A stretch of 64,000 bases of DNA, taken from assembly GCA_910589035.1 (NCBI GenBank), contig CAJUSI010000009.1, positions 62,001 to 126,000 of the forward strand. The letters are read 5' to 3'. A program made the translations under genes and the position numbers. Shown one piece after another: positions 8,309-16,867 of the stretch. Every line of letters begins with the position of its first letter. Position 1 is the first letter of the stretch. Under the pieces are notes generated by a model. The model was not told where the DNA came from. It searched no databases and saw only the letters and a program-made list of their open reading frames with translations. The DNA is from an uncultured Acetatifactor sp. (GTDB lineage: Bacteria; Bacillota; Clostridia; Lachnospirales; Lachnospiraceae).

Positions 8309-9766
8309 ATGGTAGTACAACACAATTTAACAGCAATGAACTCCAACAGAATGCTTGGCCTGACCACAAAGACTCAGGCAAAGTCCACTGAGAAGCTGTC
8401 TTCCGGTTACAAGATCAACCGTGCAGCTGATGACGCAGCAGGCCTGTCCATCAGTGAGAAGATGAGAAAGCAGATCAGAGGTCTTACACAGGCTTCCCTG
8501 AATGCACAGGATGGTATCTCTGCAGTGCAGACCGCAGAAGGTGCTCTGAATGAAGTTCAGGATATGCTTCAGAGAATGAACGAGCTGGCAGTTAAGGCAG
8601 CCAACGGCACCAACAGTGAGACTGACCGTACCTATATCCAGAACGAGATCGATCAGCTGACCACTGAAATTGACCGTGTTGCCGAGACCACCAAGTTCAA
8701 CGAGTCCTATCTGCTGAAGGGTGACTCCAGCGTGGCTAAGGGATATACCTACAGCTATGCCAAGTTTGCGACCGCAAGCGCTCAGACAGCAGCGGCGACG
8801 TTTGTTTCCGACAATGTTACCGGCATCGGCGTATCCGTTACCTTTACATCTGCAGGCCTGGCTACGATGGATTCTCAGAACGAGCTGGCGAAGGCCATGA
8901 AGAGCTCCGGTATCGCCATCACCGCAGGAAGCACATATTCCAGCGGCACTGTTTCTACCACTTATTCACTGGTACTGAACGGTGCGGCAGCAGATAAGTT
9001 CACTGTTGTCAGCACTTCCACCACCGGACAGTTCGTGATTCAGGATGTAAACGGCAATAAGCTGGCGACTGTTACCGCAACAGGCTATACCTATACGGCA
9101 ACTTCTTCCACATCCTTCACCAACACGGTGAACTTTAACGCCACCGATATCAAGGCGGCAATCTCTGCCAGCGCAAGGGCTACTTACTATGACAGAGACG
9201 GAAATGCTATTTCCCAGAACGCTCTGAGCAATTACTTTGCTGTAAACAGCAGCGGAAGCACTGTGGCAATTCCTGGAGCACGTCAGGTATACGATGCCGT
9301 AGGAAATGTTACAAAGCTGAATGCATCTGAAGTAGCTAAGGTTCAGGACGTAACCGGCGCATTGAGACTCAGCCTGCACGTAGGTGCGGATGCGACCAAC
9401 AACAACCAGATCACGATGAATCTGGAGACCATGACCGCGAAGGGCCTGGGCGTAAACGGCCTGAGAGTTGACGGTGTAAACGATACGAAGGCAAGAGAAG
9501 CAATCGACACCATCAAAGAGGCTCTGCAGAAGGTTTCCACTCAGCGTTCTGCACTTGGTGCAATCCAGAACAGACTGGAGCATACGATCAACAACCTGGA
9601 TAACGTTGTTGAGAATACCACCAGCGCAGAAGCGTCCATCCGTGATACCGATATGGCTTCCGAGATGGTTACCTACTCCAACAACCAGATCCTGTCTCAG
9701 GCAGGTCAGGCAATGCTGGCACAGGCTAACCAGAGCAACCAGGGTGTTCTGTCCCTGCTTGGTTAA
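8309..9766 (+). CDS. fliC/hag: flagellin
   Basis: Major filament protein, 485 residues. The N-terminal D0/D1 region (1-140) has MVVQHNLTAMNSNRMLG, RAADDAAGLSISEKMR and LQRMNELAVKAANGT at 87-101; LQRMNELAV matches the segment recognised by TLR5 in other flagellins. The C-terminal D1/D0 (about 390-485) ends in a Gln/Asn-rich helix and LLG. The central domain (about 145-380) is rich in Ser, Thr and Ala, the kind of surface usually O-glycosylated. Codon use is strongly biased compared with neighbours, as expected for a highly expressed gene. It has its own sigma-28 promoter and terminator, and a glycosyltransferase follows. Confidence 0.97.
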   Translation: MVVQHNLTAMNSNRMLGLTTKTQAKSTEKLSSGYKINRAADDAAGLSISEKMRKQIRGLTQASLNAQDGISAVQTAEGALNEVQDMLQRMNELAVKAANGTNSETDRTYIQNEIDQLTTEIDRVAETTKFNESYLLKGDSSVAKGYTYSYAKFATASAQTAAATFVSDNVTGIGVSVTFTSAGLATMDSQNELAKAMKSSGIAITAGSTYSSGTVSTTYSLVLNGAAADKFTVVSTSTTGQFVIQDVNGNKLATVTATGYTYTATSSTSFTNTVNFNATDIKAAISASARATYYDRDGNAISQNALSNYFAVNSSGSTVAIPGARQVYDAVGNVTKLNASEVAKVQDVTGALRLSLHVGADATNNNQITMNLETMTAKGLGVNGLRVDGVNDTKAREAIDTIKEALQKVSTQRSALGAIQNRLEHTINNLDNVVENTTSAEASIRDTDMASEMVTYSNNQILSQAGQAMLAQANQSNQGVLSLLG

Positions 9767-9806
9767 TCGGAAACGACTAGTATTCGGTTTCATTGCAAAA
9801 CGACTA

Positions 9807-9836
9807 ATCGGCAGCCCCACGGGCTGCCGATTTTTT
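9807..9836 (+). terminator. intrinsic terminator after flagellin
   Basis: CGGCAGCCC (9809-9817) pairs with GGGCTGCCG (9821-9829) around a 3-base loop, extended by AT/AT, and is followed by six T. The glycosyltransferase ATG is only 19 bases further on, and I see no promoter between them, so that gene is probably expressed by readthrough. Confidence 0.92.
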
Positions 9837-9854
9837 AAAGGAAAGAGTAGGAAA

Positions 9855-12020
9855 ATGGCGCAGAAAAAGATACAGGACAATAAGGTAGTACTTTCCATCT
9901 CATTGCTGGTATCCAACAGGATAGATACCATACGAAAGTGCATGGAATCCATAAAGCCGATTCTCCAGGAACTCCCCAGCGAGCTGATTGCGGTGGACAC
10001 CGTGGAAGAGGGGAAGAGCGATGGTTCCATAGAGGTGGTCAGGGAATATACGGAGAAGATTATACCATTTACGTGGTGCGGCGATTTTTCGGCTGCGCGT
10101 AATGCCGGGCTGGACAGGGCACGGGGGCAATGGTTTTTATATATAGATGACGACGAGTGGTTTGAGGATGTGTCTCCCATCATTGACTTTTTTAAGAGCG
10201 GGGAGTACAGAAAGTATAATTCCGCCAGCTACATGGTTCGGAATTATACGAATCTGGAGGGCACCAACTGGGTGGAGACCATGGCGGGCAGGATGTTCCC
10301 CATAAAAAAGAATGAACGCTTTGTGGGGAAGGTTCACGAGATGGTGCCTGCTTATGCGCCGGAATGTATGCTTTCCTGTTATGTACACCACTATGGCTAT
10401 GTCTTCCGCAACGAGGCGGAAAAGGCGAAGCATATTGAAAGAAACCTGGCCATGCTGCTGGAAGAGTACAAAGAAGATAAGGGAAACCACCGGACGGCCG
10501 CTCACCTGATACAGGAATACGAAGGCAGCGGCAGATACAGGGAAAGTCTGGAGATCATCCGTGAGAGCGCTCCCATATCCACATATACATTGGATCACCG
10601 GTTCTGGCATTATCTGAAGGTGCATGAGGTTCTGGACAGCCTTGCGCTGAAAGAGCTTGACAGAGCTTATGAGAGCGGCGCCGCCTATCTGCAGGGAGAC
10701 GACCTGCTGCTGGGGGCCCAGATTGCCATTGGCGTGCTCATGGTGGAATTATGCGATATGCGGGGAGAAAACGCAGAGGGCATGCGCTATCTGAAACGCT
10801 ATCTGGAACAGATTGAGGAGCTGGAGCACTGCAAGGACAAGCATCTGCGGACCGTTCTGGATATAGGCCAGCTGTGGAGTGAGAGAAATATCAGGACAGC
10901 CTATGCCAGGGGAGTGAACCTGGCCTACCGCATGGGAGATTATGAGGAGGCGGCTTCCTTTATCCAGAAAATAGACTGGCGGGCAGAAGAACTGATCGTA
11001 GCGGAAGGAACCGTGGACAATACCTTCCACTACTTTGAAAATGCTCCCTTTGAGCCGTGGATGACGCAGATTATGGAGGCCATGCTGGAGAGGGGCTTTG
11101 CAAAGGGGGGCGTTGACCGGGTACTGGCTGCGTGGCCTTCCGGTTCTCCGGAGAGAAAGCGGCTGCTGAGGCTCCTGTCCTCCTGCAAGACGCCCAGCGT
11201 ACAGGTATCCATGTACAGAGCGGAGTACGCCACGCTGACGACGGATGCGGAGCTTTTACGGCAGGCGTTGCAGGAGCTGGCGGATAATCCGGACGGAAAT
11301 CTGCTGATGCTGAATCACAATACTCTGCAGTTCATGCGCAGTGCCGGGATTGAGGGTGCCCGTTACGTGGAAAAGGTGCCCTTCTATAAATGGGATCTCT
11401 GTGTGGGACAGTGGGCCGGCAAAAGGGCGCTGGACACCAGGCGGACGGACTGTTTCCTCTGGAGAGGCATGATGCCCGCGGAACCCCTGTATCTTCTGTA
11501 TATGGAGGTGGTGCTGGAGGAGGAAGAGATCCGGGCGGACATGGGGAAGTACATGGATTTCATCACAATGCACAGGAACCTGTTGCGTATGGCCCAAAAG
11601 ACCCATGAATTGTACTCCTGCATCTATCATCCGGACGCTTTTGCAAAGGAAGAGATGTTCACCATCCTGCCCCCCAACGCACAGTTTGCGGTAAAGTACC
11701 TTCGGGCTGCGGAATGCCTGGAGGAGGGAGACGGGAAGAGCTTCGCTTCTCTGGTCAGGGAGGCGGGCATCTGTGATGTGTCCAAGGGAGACACATGCAG
11801 GAAGCTCCTGGAAATGTATCAGAAGCACTCTGCCGCAGAGAGCCAGAGCGCGCAGACGGAGCTGGCAGTGCTGATCCGGAGGCTGAAAGGCAAGGCGGAA
11901 GAGCTGTGGGAGAGCGGCCGGGAAGAGGAGGCTGTCGCCATTGTAAGGCAGATACTGCAGGTTCAGCCGGATGAGGAGCTGGCAGCCCAATATCATATAA
12001 CCAATTCTATTGGAGATTGA
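9855..12020 (+). CDS. GT2-type glycosyltransferase with C-terminal TPR-like helices, probable flagellin glycosyltransferase
   Basis: Two-part protein of 721 residues. Residues 1-230 form a GT-A family 2 catalytic domain: a beta-strand start (VVLSISLLVSNR), ARNAGLDRARG at 80-91, and the metal-binding DDDEW at 98-102. The remainder is helical, with TPR-like repeats and no membrane segment. ATG 9855 has an AAAGGA site 12-17 bases upstream; the frame is open much further 5' into the flagellin gene, but that extension is the flagellin gene read in another frame. Enzymes of this plan directly after flagellin are common in Clostridia and are thought to glycosylate flagellin in the cytoplasm. The sugar is unknown. 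Confidence 0.82.
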   Translation: MAQKKIQDNKVVLSISLLVSNRIDTIRKCMESIKPILQELPSELIAVDTVEEGKSDGSIEVVREYTEKIIPFTWCGDFSAARNAGLDRARGQWFLYIDDDEWFEDVSPIIDFFKSGEYRKYNSASYMVRNYTNLEGTNWVETMAGRMFPIKKNERFVGKVHEMVPAYAPECMLSCYVHHYGYVFRNEAEKAKHIERNLAMLLEEYKEDKGNHRTAAHLIQEYEGSGRYRESLEIIRESAPISTYTLDHRFWHYLKVHEVLDSLALKELDRAYESGAAYLQGDDLLLGAQIAIGVLMVELCDMRGENAEGMRYLKRYLEQIEELEHCKDKHLRTVLDIGQLWSERNIRTAYARGVNLAYRMGDYEEAASFIQKIDWRAEELIVAEGTVDNTFHYFENAPFEPWMTQIMEAMLERGFAKGGVDRVLAAWPSGSPERKRLLRLLSSCKTPSVQVSMYRAEYATLTTDAELLRQALQELADNPDGNLLMLNHNTLQFMRSAGIEGARYVEKVPFYKWDLCVGQWAGKRALDTRRTDCFLWRGMMPAEPLYLLYMEVVLEEEEIRADMGKYMDFITMHRNLLRMAQKTHELYSCIYHPDAFAKEEMFTILPPNAQFAVKYLRAAECLEEGDGKSFASLVREAGICDVSKGDTCRKLLEMYQKHSAAESQSAQTELAVLIRRLKGKAEELWESGREEEAVAIVRQILQVQPDEELAAQYHITNSIGD

Positions 12021-12073
12021 GAGCAGGGAGGCCCATTCTCTTTCAATATTACAACCATTGTTACAGGAAAATT

Positions 12074-12103
12074 CTGCCCCAATTCTGTGTGGAATCGGGG
12101 CAG
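12074..12103 (+). other. stem-loop downstream of the glycosyltransferase
   Basis: CTGCCCC (12074-12080) pairs with GGGGCAG (12097-12103), with an inner ATTC/GAAT extension across one mismatch. No T-run follows, so it is a weak terminator at best; it could be an RNA-stabilising 3' hairpin. It lies in the 284-base gap before the glycan island, upstream of the sigma-A promoter at 12130. Confidence 0.4.
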
Positions 12104-12129
12104 GGTTCTGTGGGAAAAATTACATTTGC

Positions 12130-12158
12130 TTGACATGATTCCCGGAGGAAAGTATAAT
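12130..12158 (+). promoter_or_regulatory. perfect-consensus sigma-A promoter of the glycan island
   Basis: TTGACA at 12130-12135, a 17-base spacer, then TATAAT at 12153-12158: both hexamers and the spacing match the vegetative consensus exactly. The expected start is near 12165, leaving a leader of about 140 bases before the first gene at 12305. Every gene from 12305 to 53293 points the same way, and I saw no comparable promoter inside the island in the gaps I examined, so this may drive much of it. Confidence 0.88.
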
Positions 12159-12304
12159 AATTCCTGTAAAGTGTGATAATATAAATTTCGTAAATTCCAA
12201 TATGTCTTATTATATAAATGCTGTTTGATAAACGGTGCAGGTATGCGCACAAATTTTTGGTAATACATAAGGATGAAAGACATTTCCAAGGAGGATTTTC
12301 AGCA

Positions 12305-13018
12305 ATGAAGGCAATTATACTGGCGGCGGGAAGGGGAACCCGGATTGCGAGAAATGTGGAGCAGGTCCCGAAATCCACACTGCCCATAGACGGAGTGCCC
12401 TTGATCCGCCGATCTGTAAAACTGCTGCAGGAACAGGGGTTGGAGTGCGTGGTGTGTACGGGATTTAAGGAAGATAAGATAAAAGAGGCGCTTTCAGGCC
12501 TGGACAATATCACCTATTGTTACAACCCGTTTTATGACATCACCAACAGCATTGCCAGCATCTGGTTCGCGCGGAGCGAATTGGACGATGATATACTGGT
12601 GATGAATGCAGATGTATATTTTTCTAAGGAGATTCTGGAACAGCTGATAGAGGATGAGCGCAATCCGGTTATGGCTATAGACTATTCGCGTACTACGGAG
12701 GGCGATTATTTCTTTTACACCAGTATGGATGGAAGGATAGAGAAATACGGGAAGGGACTGCCCATAGAACAGCGGAGCTGCGAGTATGTGGGTATGGCGA
12801 AGATAGGAAAGAGCTTTCTTCCCAAATTTGTCGGGCGTTTGAATGAATTGATTGGCAGCCAGCGGCACAACTTTTGGTGGGAGAACATCCTTTATTCTTT
12901 TACGGATAAGAAGGAGGAAAATATCTACACGGTGGATGTGGACGGGCGTTTTTGGGCGGAGATCGATTATTTTGACGATTACGCCAGGATTATTGACTAT
13001 GTCTCCAGACAGGGATGA
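12305..13018 (+). CDS. LicC-like sugar/alcohol-phosphate nucleotidyltransferase
   Basis: GT-A fold nucleotidyltransferase of 237 residues. Visible motifs are the nucleotide loop LAAGRGTR (6-13), PKSTLPIDG (22-30) and a metal-binding NADVYF around 101-106. The NPFYDITNSIASIWFAR stretch (74-90) is shared almost word for word with the protein at 24362. This places it with LicC/PntC-type cytidylyltransferases, which load CMP on phosphocholine-like or phosphonate substrates. ATG 12305 follows AAGGAGG at 12288; an in-frame upstream start at 12218 lacks a comparable site. First gene of the island. Substrate unknown. Confidence 0.75.
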   Translation: MKAIILAAGRGTRIARNVEQVPKSTLPIDGVPLIRRSVKLLQEQGLECVVCTGFKEDKIKEALSGLDNITYCYNPFYDITNSIASIWFARSELDDDILVMNADVYFSKEILEQLIEDERNPVMAIDYSRTTEGDYFFYTSMDGRIEKYGKGLPIEQRSCEYVGMAKIGKSFLPKFVGRLNELIGSQRHNFWWENILYSFTDKKEENIYTVDVDGRFWAEIDYFDDYARIIDYVSRQG

Positions 13019-13078
13019 GACGGAAGGAAGACAGGGTGCAATGGGCATAAGCCGGGCGCCGACGAGCGGGGAGAGGAT

Positions 13079-14491
13079 ATGAAGAAGCGGATCAGGGAGC
13101 AGCTCTTGGAGATCATGAGTGATTTGAGACAGACTGCAGGGGGGCTGGATGAAATTCTGGCAGGTTACGGTTTGGAAGAATCCCTGGATCTGCTGGCGCA
13201 GATGCAGGAACTGGTTCTGGAAGCGGGGAATACTATTGAGAAATCGGAAGGGGCGGAATCGGGGATCATAAGAAAGCTGGAGGAGGCCTGCGAGCTGATC
13301 TACCAGATAAGCTGTTCCCTGGAGGAGGCAGGTCAGGAGGAACCGACAGAAGAGCGAGAGGAGCCGGTGGAAGAGCGAGAAGAATTGCAGGCAGGATCAG
13401 AGGAGCAGGCAGAAGATCGAAGGGAGCTGCTGCGGAAGCTGGAGCGGCTCTTTGCAGAGGCCGGCCAGGAGATAGAGAGGAAAATTCCTGCGGGGAAGGA
13501 GGTCCTGTTCCTGCCCTATCAGGTGTCTATGTGGGATGCACTGGAGAGCGTGTGGATGGCGGCAAAGGAAGATCCCGACACGGACTGCTATGTGGTGCCG
13601 ATTCCCTATTATGATCTGAGGCCGGACGATTCCCTGGGAGAATTGCACTATGACGGCTATCAATATCCTCATTATGTGCCTGTGGTACACTATACGGAGT
13701 ATTCCATAGAGGAGCGGAAGCCGGATATGATATTTATTCACAATCCCTATGACGAATGCAACCGGGTGACCCGAATACCGGAGCAGTACTATGCGAAAAA
13801 TATCCAGAAATATACGAAGATGCTGGTATATATACCATATTTTGTAAGCGAGGAAGAGGGACCGGCCGATCATCAGTGCTATCAGCCGGGGGTGCTGTAT
13901 GCGGATCGGGTGGTGGTTCAGCCGGGTCGTGTGTATGAGAAATACTGCAGAGTGTATACCCATGTGATGAAGCAGAACGGCTGGGAGAAATATCTGGTTC
14001 CGGCGAGAGAGAAGTTCCTGCCGCTTGGCTCTCCCAAAGTCGACAAGCTGATGAATATGAATGTGGAAATAGAATATCTGCCGGAGAGCTGGAGGAAAAT
14101 TATCTTAAAGCCCGACGGGAGCCGGAAGAAGGTGATATTCTATAATCTGTCCATCGGCTCGCTGCTGCAGAACAGAGAGCAGATGCTGAGGAAAATAGAC
14201 AATGTATTTCAGTTTTTCAGGGAGAGGAAGGAAGAATGCGTTCTGTTGTGGAGGCCACATCCTCTGCTGATGGGAACGCTGGGTTCCATGGTTCCCTGGC
14301 TGAGGGACGAATATCTGCGGAAAGTGAACCAATTCAAGGCTGAGGGCTGGGGGATTTATGACGAGACGCCCGACCCCAATCTGGGCATGGCGCTGTCGGA
14401 CGGATATTACGGGGATGAGAGCAGCCTGCTGACATTATACCGCGAGACGGGAAAGCCTATACTGCTGCAGGATGTGAATGTTCTGGACTGA
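13079..14491 (+). CDS. CDP-glycerol glycerophosphotransferase-like protein
   Basis: A 470-residue soluble protein. Residues 1-80 are helical, followed by a Glu/Arg-rich degenerate linker (about 82-118). The rest resembles the TagB/TagF GT-B fold: FIHNPYD at 219-224, WRPHPLL at 391-397 (the catalytic His region) and the donor-binding YGDESSLLTLY at 444-454. Family members transfer glycerol- or ribitol-phosphate from CDP donors. The LicC-like gene just upstream could supply a CDP- or CMP-activated donor. There is no membrane anchor and the C-terminal domain is somewhat short. The family call is moderate; the transferred group is unknown. Confidence 0.6.
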   Translation: MKKRIREQLLEIMSDLRQTAGGLDEILAGYGLEESLDLLAQMQELVLEAGNTIEKSEGAESGIIRKLEEACELIYQISCSLEEAGQEEPTEEREEPVEEREELQAGSEEQAEDRRELLRKLERLFAEAGQEIERKIPAGKEVLFLPYQVSMWDALESVWMAAKEDPDTDCYVVPIPYYDLRPDDSLGELHYDGYQYPHYVPVVHYTEYSIEERKPDMIFIHNPYDECNRVTRIPEQYYAKNIQKYTKMLVYIPYFVSEEEGPADHQCYQPGVLYADRVVVQPGRVYEKYCRVYTHVMKQNGWEKYLVPAREKFLPLGSPKVDKLMNMNVEIEYLPESWRKIILKPDGSRKKVIFYNLSIGSLLQNREQMLRKIDNVFQFFRERKEECVLLWRPHPLLMGTLGSMVPWLRDEYLRKVNQFKAEGWGIYDETPDPNLGMALSDGYYGDESSLLTLYRETGKPILLQDVNVLD

Positions 14492-14567
14492 ATCGTGTGC
14501 GGATTGCTCAGGCTGAATTGGAATAGGATGTTCGAAATACAACGACAATGCGATAGGAATATGGGAC

Positions 14568-15674
14568 ATGTTGAAGGAAAATTTGGTACCGTTGACAAAG
14601 AATAAAATGGCTGCCGATATGCAGAAGGTGGTAAAGCGTTTGTTGGCAACGGGAGAAGCTTTTGCAATATGGGGGGCAGGAAACACGGGGCGGAGTGCAA
14701 GGGAATATTTGAAAGAATGTTCTGGAGGATATCTGGCACCCAAATATATTGTGGACAATAATCCGTCCTTGTGGAATAAGGGAAGAGTGATTGCCCCCAG
14801 CCAGTTTTTTGGGTTGGAAAATCCGCCCGCTATTCTCTTTATATGTTCTTATGTGGCAGATCAGATTGCTCAACAGGTAAAGAGAGCGGGGTATGCGGGA
14901 GAAGTGGTGATTTTCAGCACATTGCTGTTGCTTGATAATCAAAAAAGATGGGAGTTTTATGAGAAGAATATGCCCGCTATAGAGACGGTATATGACATGC
15001 TGGCAGATGATAAATCTAAAAAGACACTGGAGGGGTTCCTGAACAGTATTAGAAGCGGAGATGTTACTTACCTGGAAAAGATAAACGGAGACAGCTCAGA
15101 AAAGTTGCTTGATCCCTTAATTCTGCAATATACGGAGGGAGAGGTTTTCGCAGATATTGGAGCATTTACGGGAGATACGATTTTAAAATTTCTGGAATTG
15201 ACCGGCGGGAAATATAAAAGGATAACAGGCTTTGAGATGGACAGCCAAAATTATAGTATCTTACGGCAGACGATAGAGGAAAAGGAGAATATCTCATTAA
15301 AAAACGTTGCTGTGGGGGACAGGAGTGGTCAAACCTGCTATATATCAGGACATTCGGAAAGCAGTGTACTGTCGGAGCAAGGCGATTGCGGGATAGAAAT
15401 GATTGCATTGGATGATCTGCCGGAAATGCGGGATGTGTCTTTTATGAAGGTGTCCGCTAACGGGATGGATTTGAAAGTCTTGAAAGGTGCGGAGAGACTG
15501 ATACGGGAGAATGCGCCCAAACTGGCAATATATGCCAGCGGGGAATTGCTGTGGAAGATTCCCCAATATATTAAGGAAATTGTCCCGGGATATGAGCTGT
15601 ATTATCGCCATTATGGCTACGGACAGCAGGCTATGATCTGTTATGCGGTTCTGCCGGCAAAGAAGAGTATATGA
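14568..15674 (+). CDS. Rossmann-module protein with FkbM-like methyltransferase domain
   Basis: Two-domain protein of 368 residues. Residues 30-120 form a small Rossmann-like module (FAIWGAGNTGR at 32-42, KYIVDNN at 59-65) that recurs in many proteins of this island. Residues 190-360 resemble FkbM O-methyltransferases: FADIGAFTGDT binds S-adenosylmethionine (194-204). The usual KxDxEGxE motif is changed to KVSANGMDLKVLKGAE, so activity is uncertain. It overlaps the next frame with an ATGA, suggesting coupling to the RgpF-like gene downstream. Confidence 0.65.
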   Translation: MLKENLVPLTKNKMAADMQKVVKRLLATGEAFAIWGAGNTGRSAREYLKECSGGYLAPKYIVDNNPSLWNKGRVIAPSQFFGLENPPAILFICSYVADQIAQQVKRAGYAGEVVIFSTLLLLDNQKRWEFYEKNMPAIETVYDMLADDKSKKTLEGFLNSIRSGDVTYLEKINGDSSEKLLDPLILQYTEGEVFADIGAFTGDTILKFLELTGGKYKRITGFEMDSQNYSILRQTIEEKENISLKNVAVGDRSGQTCYISGHSESSVLSEQGDCGIEMIALDDLPEMRDVSFMKVSANGMDLKVLKGAERLIRENAPKLAIYASGELLWKIPQYIKEIVPGYELYYRHYGYGQQAMICYAVLPAKKSI

Positions 15675-15700
15675 CAGAATGCTGGATGGAGAACAATGAT

Positions 15701-16810
15701 ATGAGACGAATAGGGATTTTTGTGTTCTATGATGGAAAAGGAACAGTGGATGAGTATAAGATTTATCTATTGAAGAGTCTGCAGCCGTTCTTATCCGATC
15801 TGATCATTGTTGTCAATGGTTTTATAGAGAATGCAGGTTTGGAAAAACTGTATGAATATACAGAATATATTTATATAAGAGAAAACAGGGGCAATGACTG
15901 TGGCGCATACAAGGAGGTATTAATTAATAAATATAAGGAAATAGAATGGCTACAATACGATGAAATCATTTTATTTAATGACACATTTTATGGGCCGATA
16001 ATTCCCTGGGAAAATATTTTTAATGAGATGTCTAGTGAAAAACTGGACTTCTGGGGGCTGAGCAGGAAAAAGGGCGGAACAATGATCGACGGGACAGTTA
16101 TAGCAAATCACATTCAGTCTTTTTTTCTGGTGATCGGCAGGAGCATGTTCTGCACTCCGCAATGGATTCGATTCTGGGAGGAACTGGAGTACCCGAATTC
16201 ATACTGGGATACAGTAAAAAACTTTGAAATTCGTTTTACCCAATTTTTTGCAGAGTGTGGTTTCCGGTTTTCATCATGGCTAGATCAAAACGGCGGCGGG
16301 CAATATATGGAAGACGGAATGGACAGTCCCTATATTGCGTTCGCTTATGACATCGTTGCGCAGTGCAGTTTCCCTGTTGTCAAATATCGGGCCCTGTCCC
16401 TTACAAATTATAGAAATGCCAGTTTATTGCTGAATTATATCCGGAAGGATACAGATTATGATGAGAAATTAATTTCGCGGCATCTGGAACGTATGGAGAA
16501 GGAAAACAGATTAAAACCGTTTGGCATAGCACAACTGGAAGATTTTGTCGCCACACATCAAAAAATATATATATTCGGACATGGTCAATATGGCAGGGGG
16601 CTGGCGGATTACTTTGAGGCGAGAGGCTGGAGGATGAGCGGCTTCGTGGTATCAAATCCGGAAAATGAGGAAGAAATAGGACTGGAGAATGCCCATATTG
16701 AGAGAAGCGACGGAATAGTAGTTGCATTGGCGGAAAAATTTGTAAGGGAAGTGCGAACTAAATTAGAGGAGCGATTTGAAGCAAAGAATCTGCTTTTTCC
16801 GCGGCTGTAA
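15701..16810 (+). CDS. RgpF-like (rhamnan synthesis F family) glycosyltransferase with C-terminal Rossmann module
   Basis: The first 280 residues resemble RgpF-family glycosyltransferases: RIGIFVFYDGKGTVDEY, an ENRGNDCGAYKE stretch and EIILFNDTFYGPI, the order typical of that family. The last 85 residues are the same Rossmann-like module seen elsewhere in the island (IYIFGHGQYGRG). I use ATG 15701 because the family motif starts at once and GGATGGAG precedes it; an ATG at 15671 overlaps the upstream stop and adds 10 residues. The product (369 residues at this start) is a paralogue of the next gene. Confidence 0.75.
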   Translation: MRRIGIFVFYDGKGTVDEYKIYLLKSLQPFLSDLIIVVNGFIENAGLEKLYEYTEYIYIRENRGNDCGAYKEVLINKYKEIEWLQYDEIILFNDTFYGPIIPWENIFNEMSSEKLDFWGLSRKKGGTMIDGTVIANHIQSFFLVIGRSMFCTPQWIRFWEELEYPNSYWDTVKNFEIRFTQFFAECGFRFSSWLDQNGGGQYMEDGMDSPYIAFAYDIVAQCSFPVVKYRALSLTNYRNASLLLNYIRKDTDYDEKLISRHLERMEKENRLKPFGIAQLEDFVATHQKIYIFGHGQYGRGLADYFEARGWRMSGFVVSNPENEEEIGLENAHIERSDGIVVALAEKFVREVRTKLEERFEAKNLLFPRL

Positions 16811-16867
16811 TAAGCGTGAAGAGATTTGAAGCATTGCCTTTTGAGAGAAGAATCAGGATAAGATCAG

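Noticed and set aside
9555..9854. 100-codon upstream extension of the GT2-TPR glycosyltransferase
   Set aside because: This part is the flagellin C-terminal coding sequence read in another frame; the ATG at 9855 has its own ribosome site and starts the GT domain.
8966..10183. 405-codon minus-strand open frame across flagellin and the glycosyltransferase start
   Set aside because: It crosses a strong terminator and two well-supported genes; no recognisable protein features.
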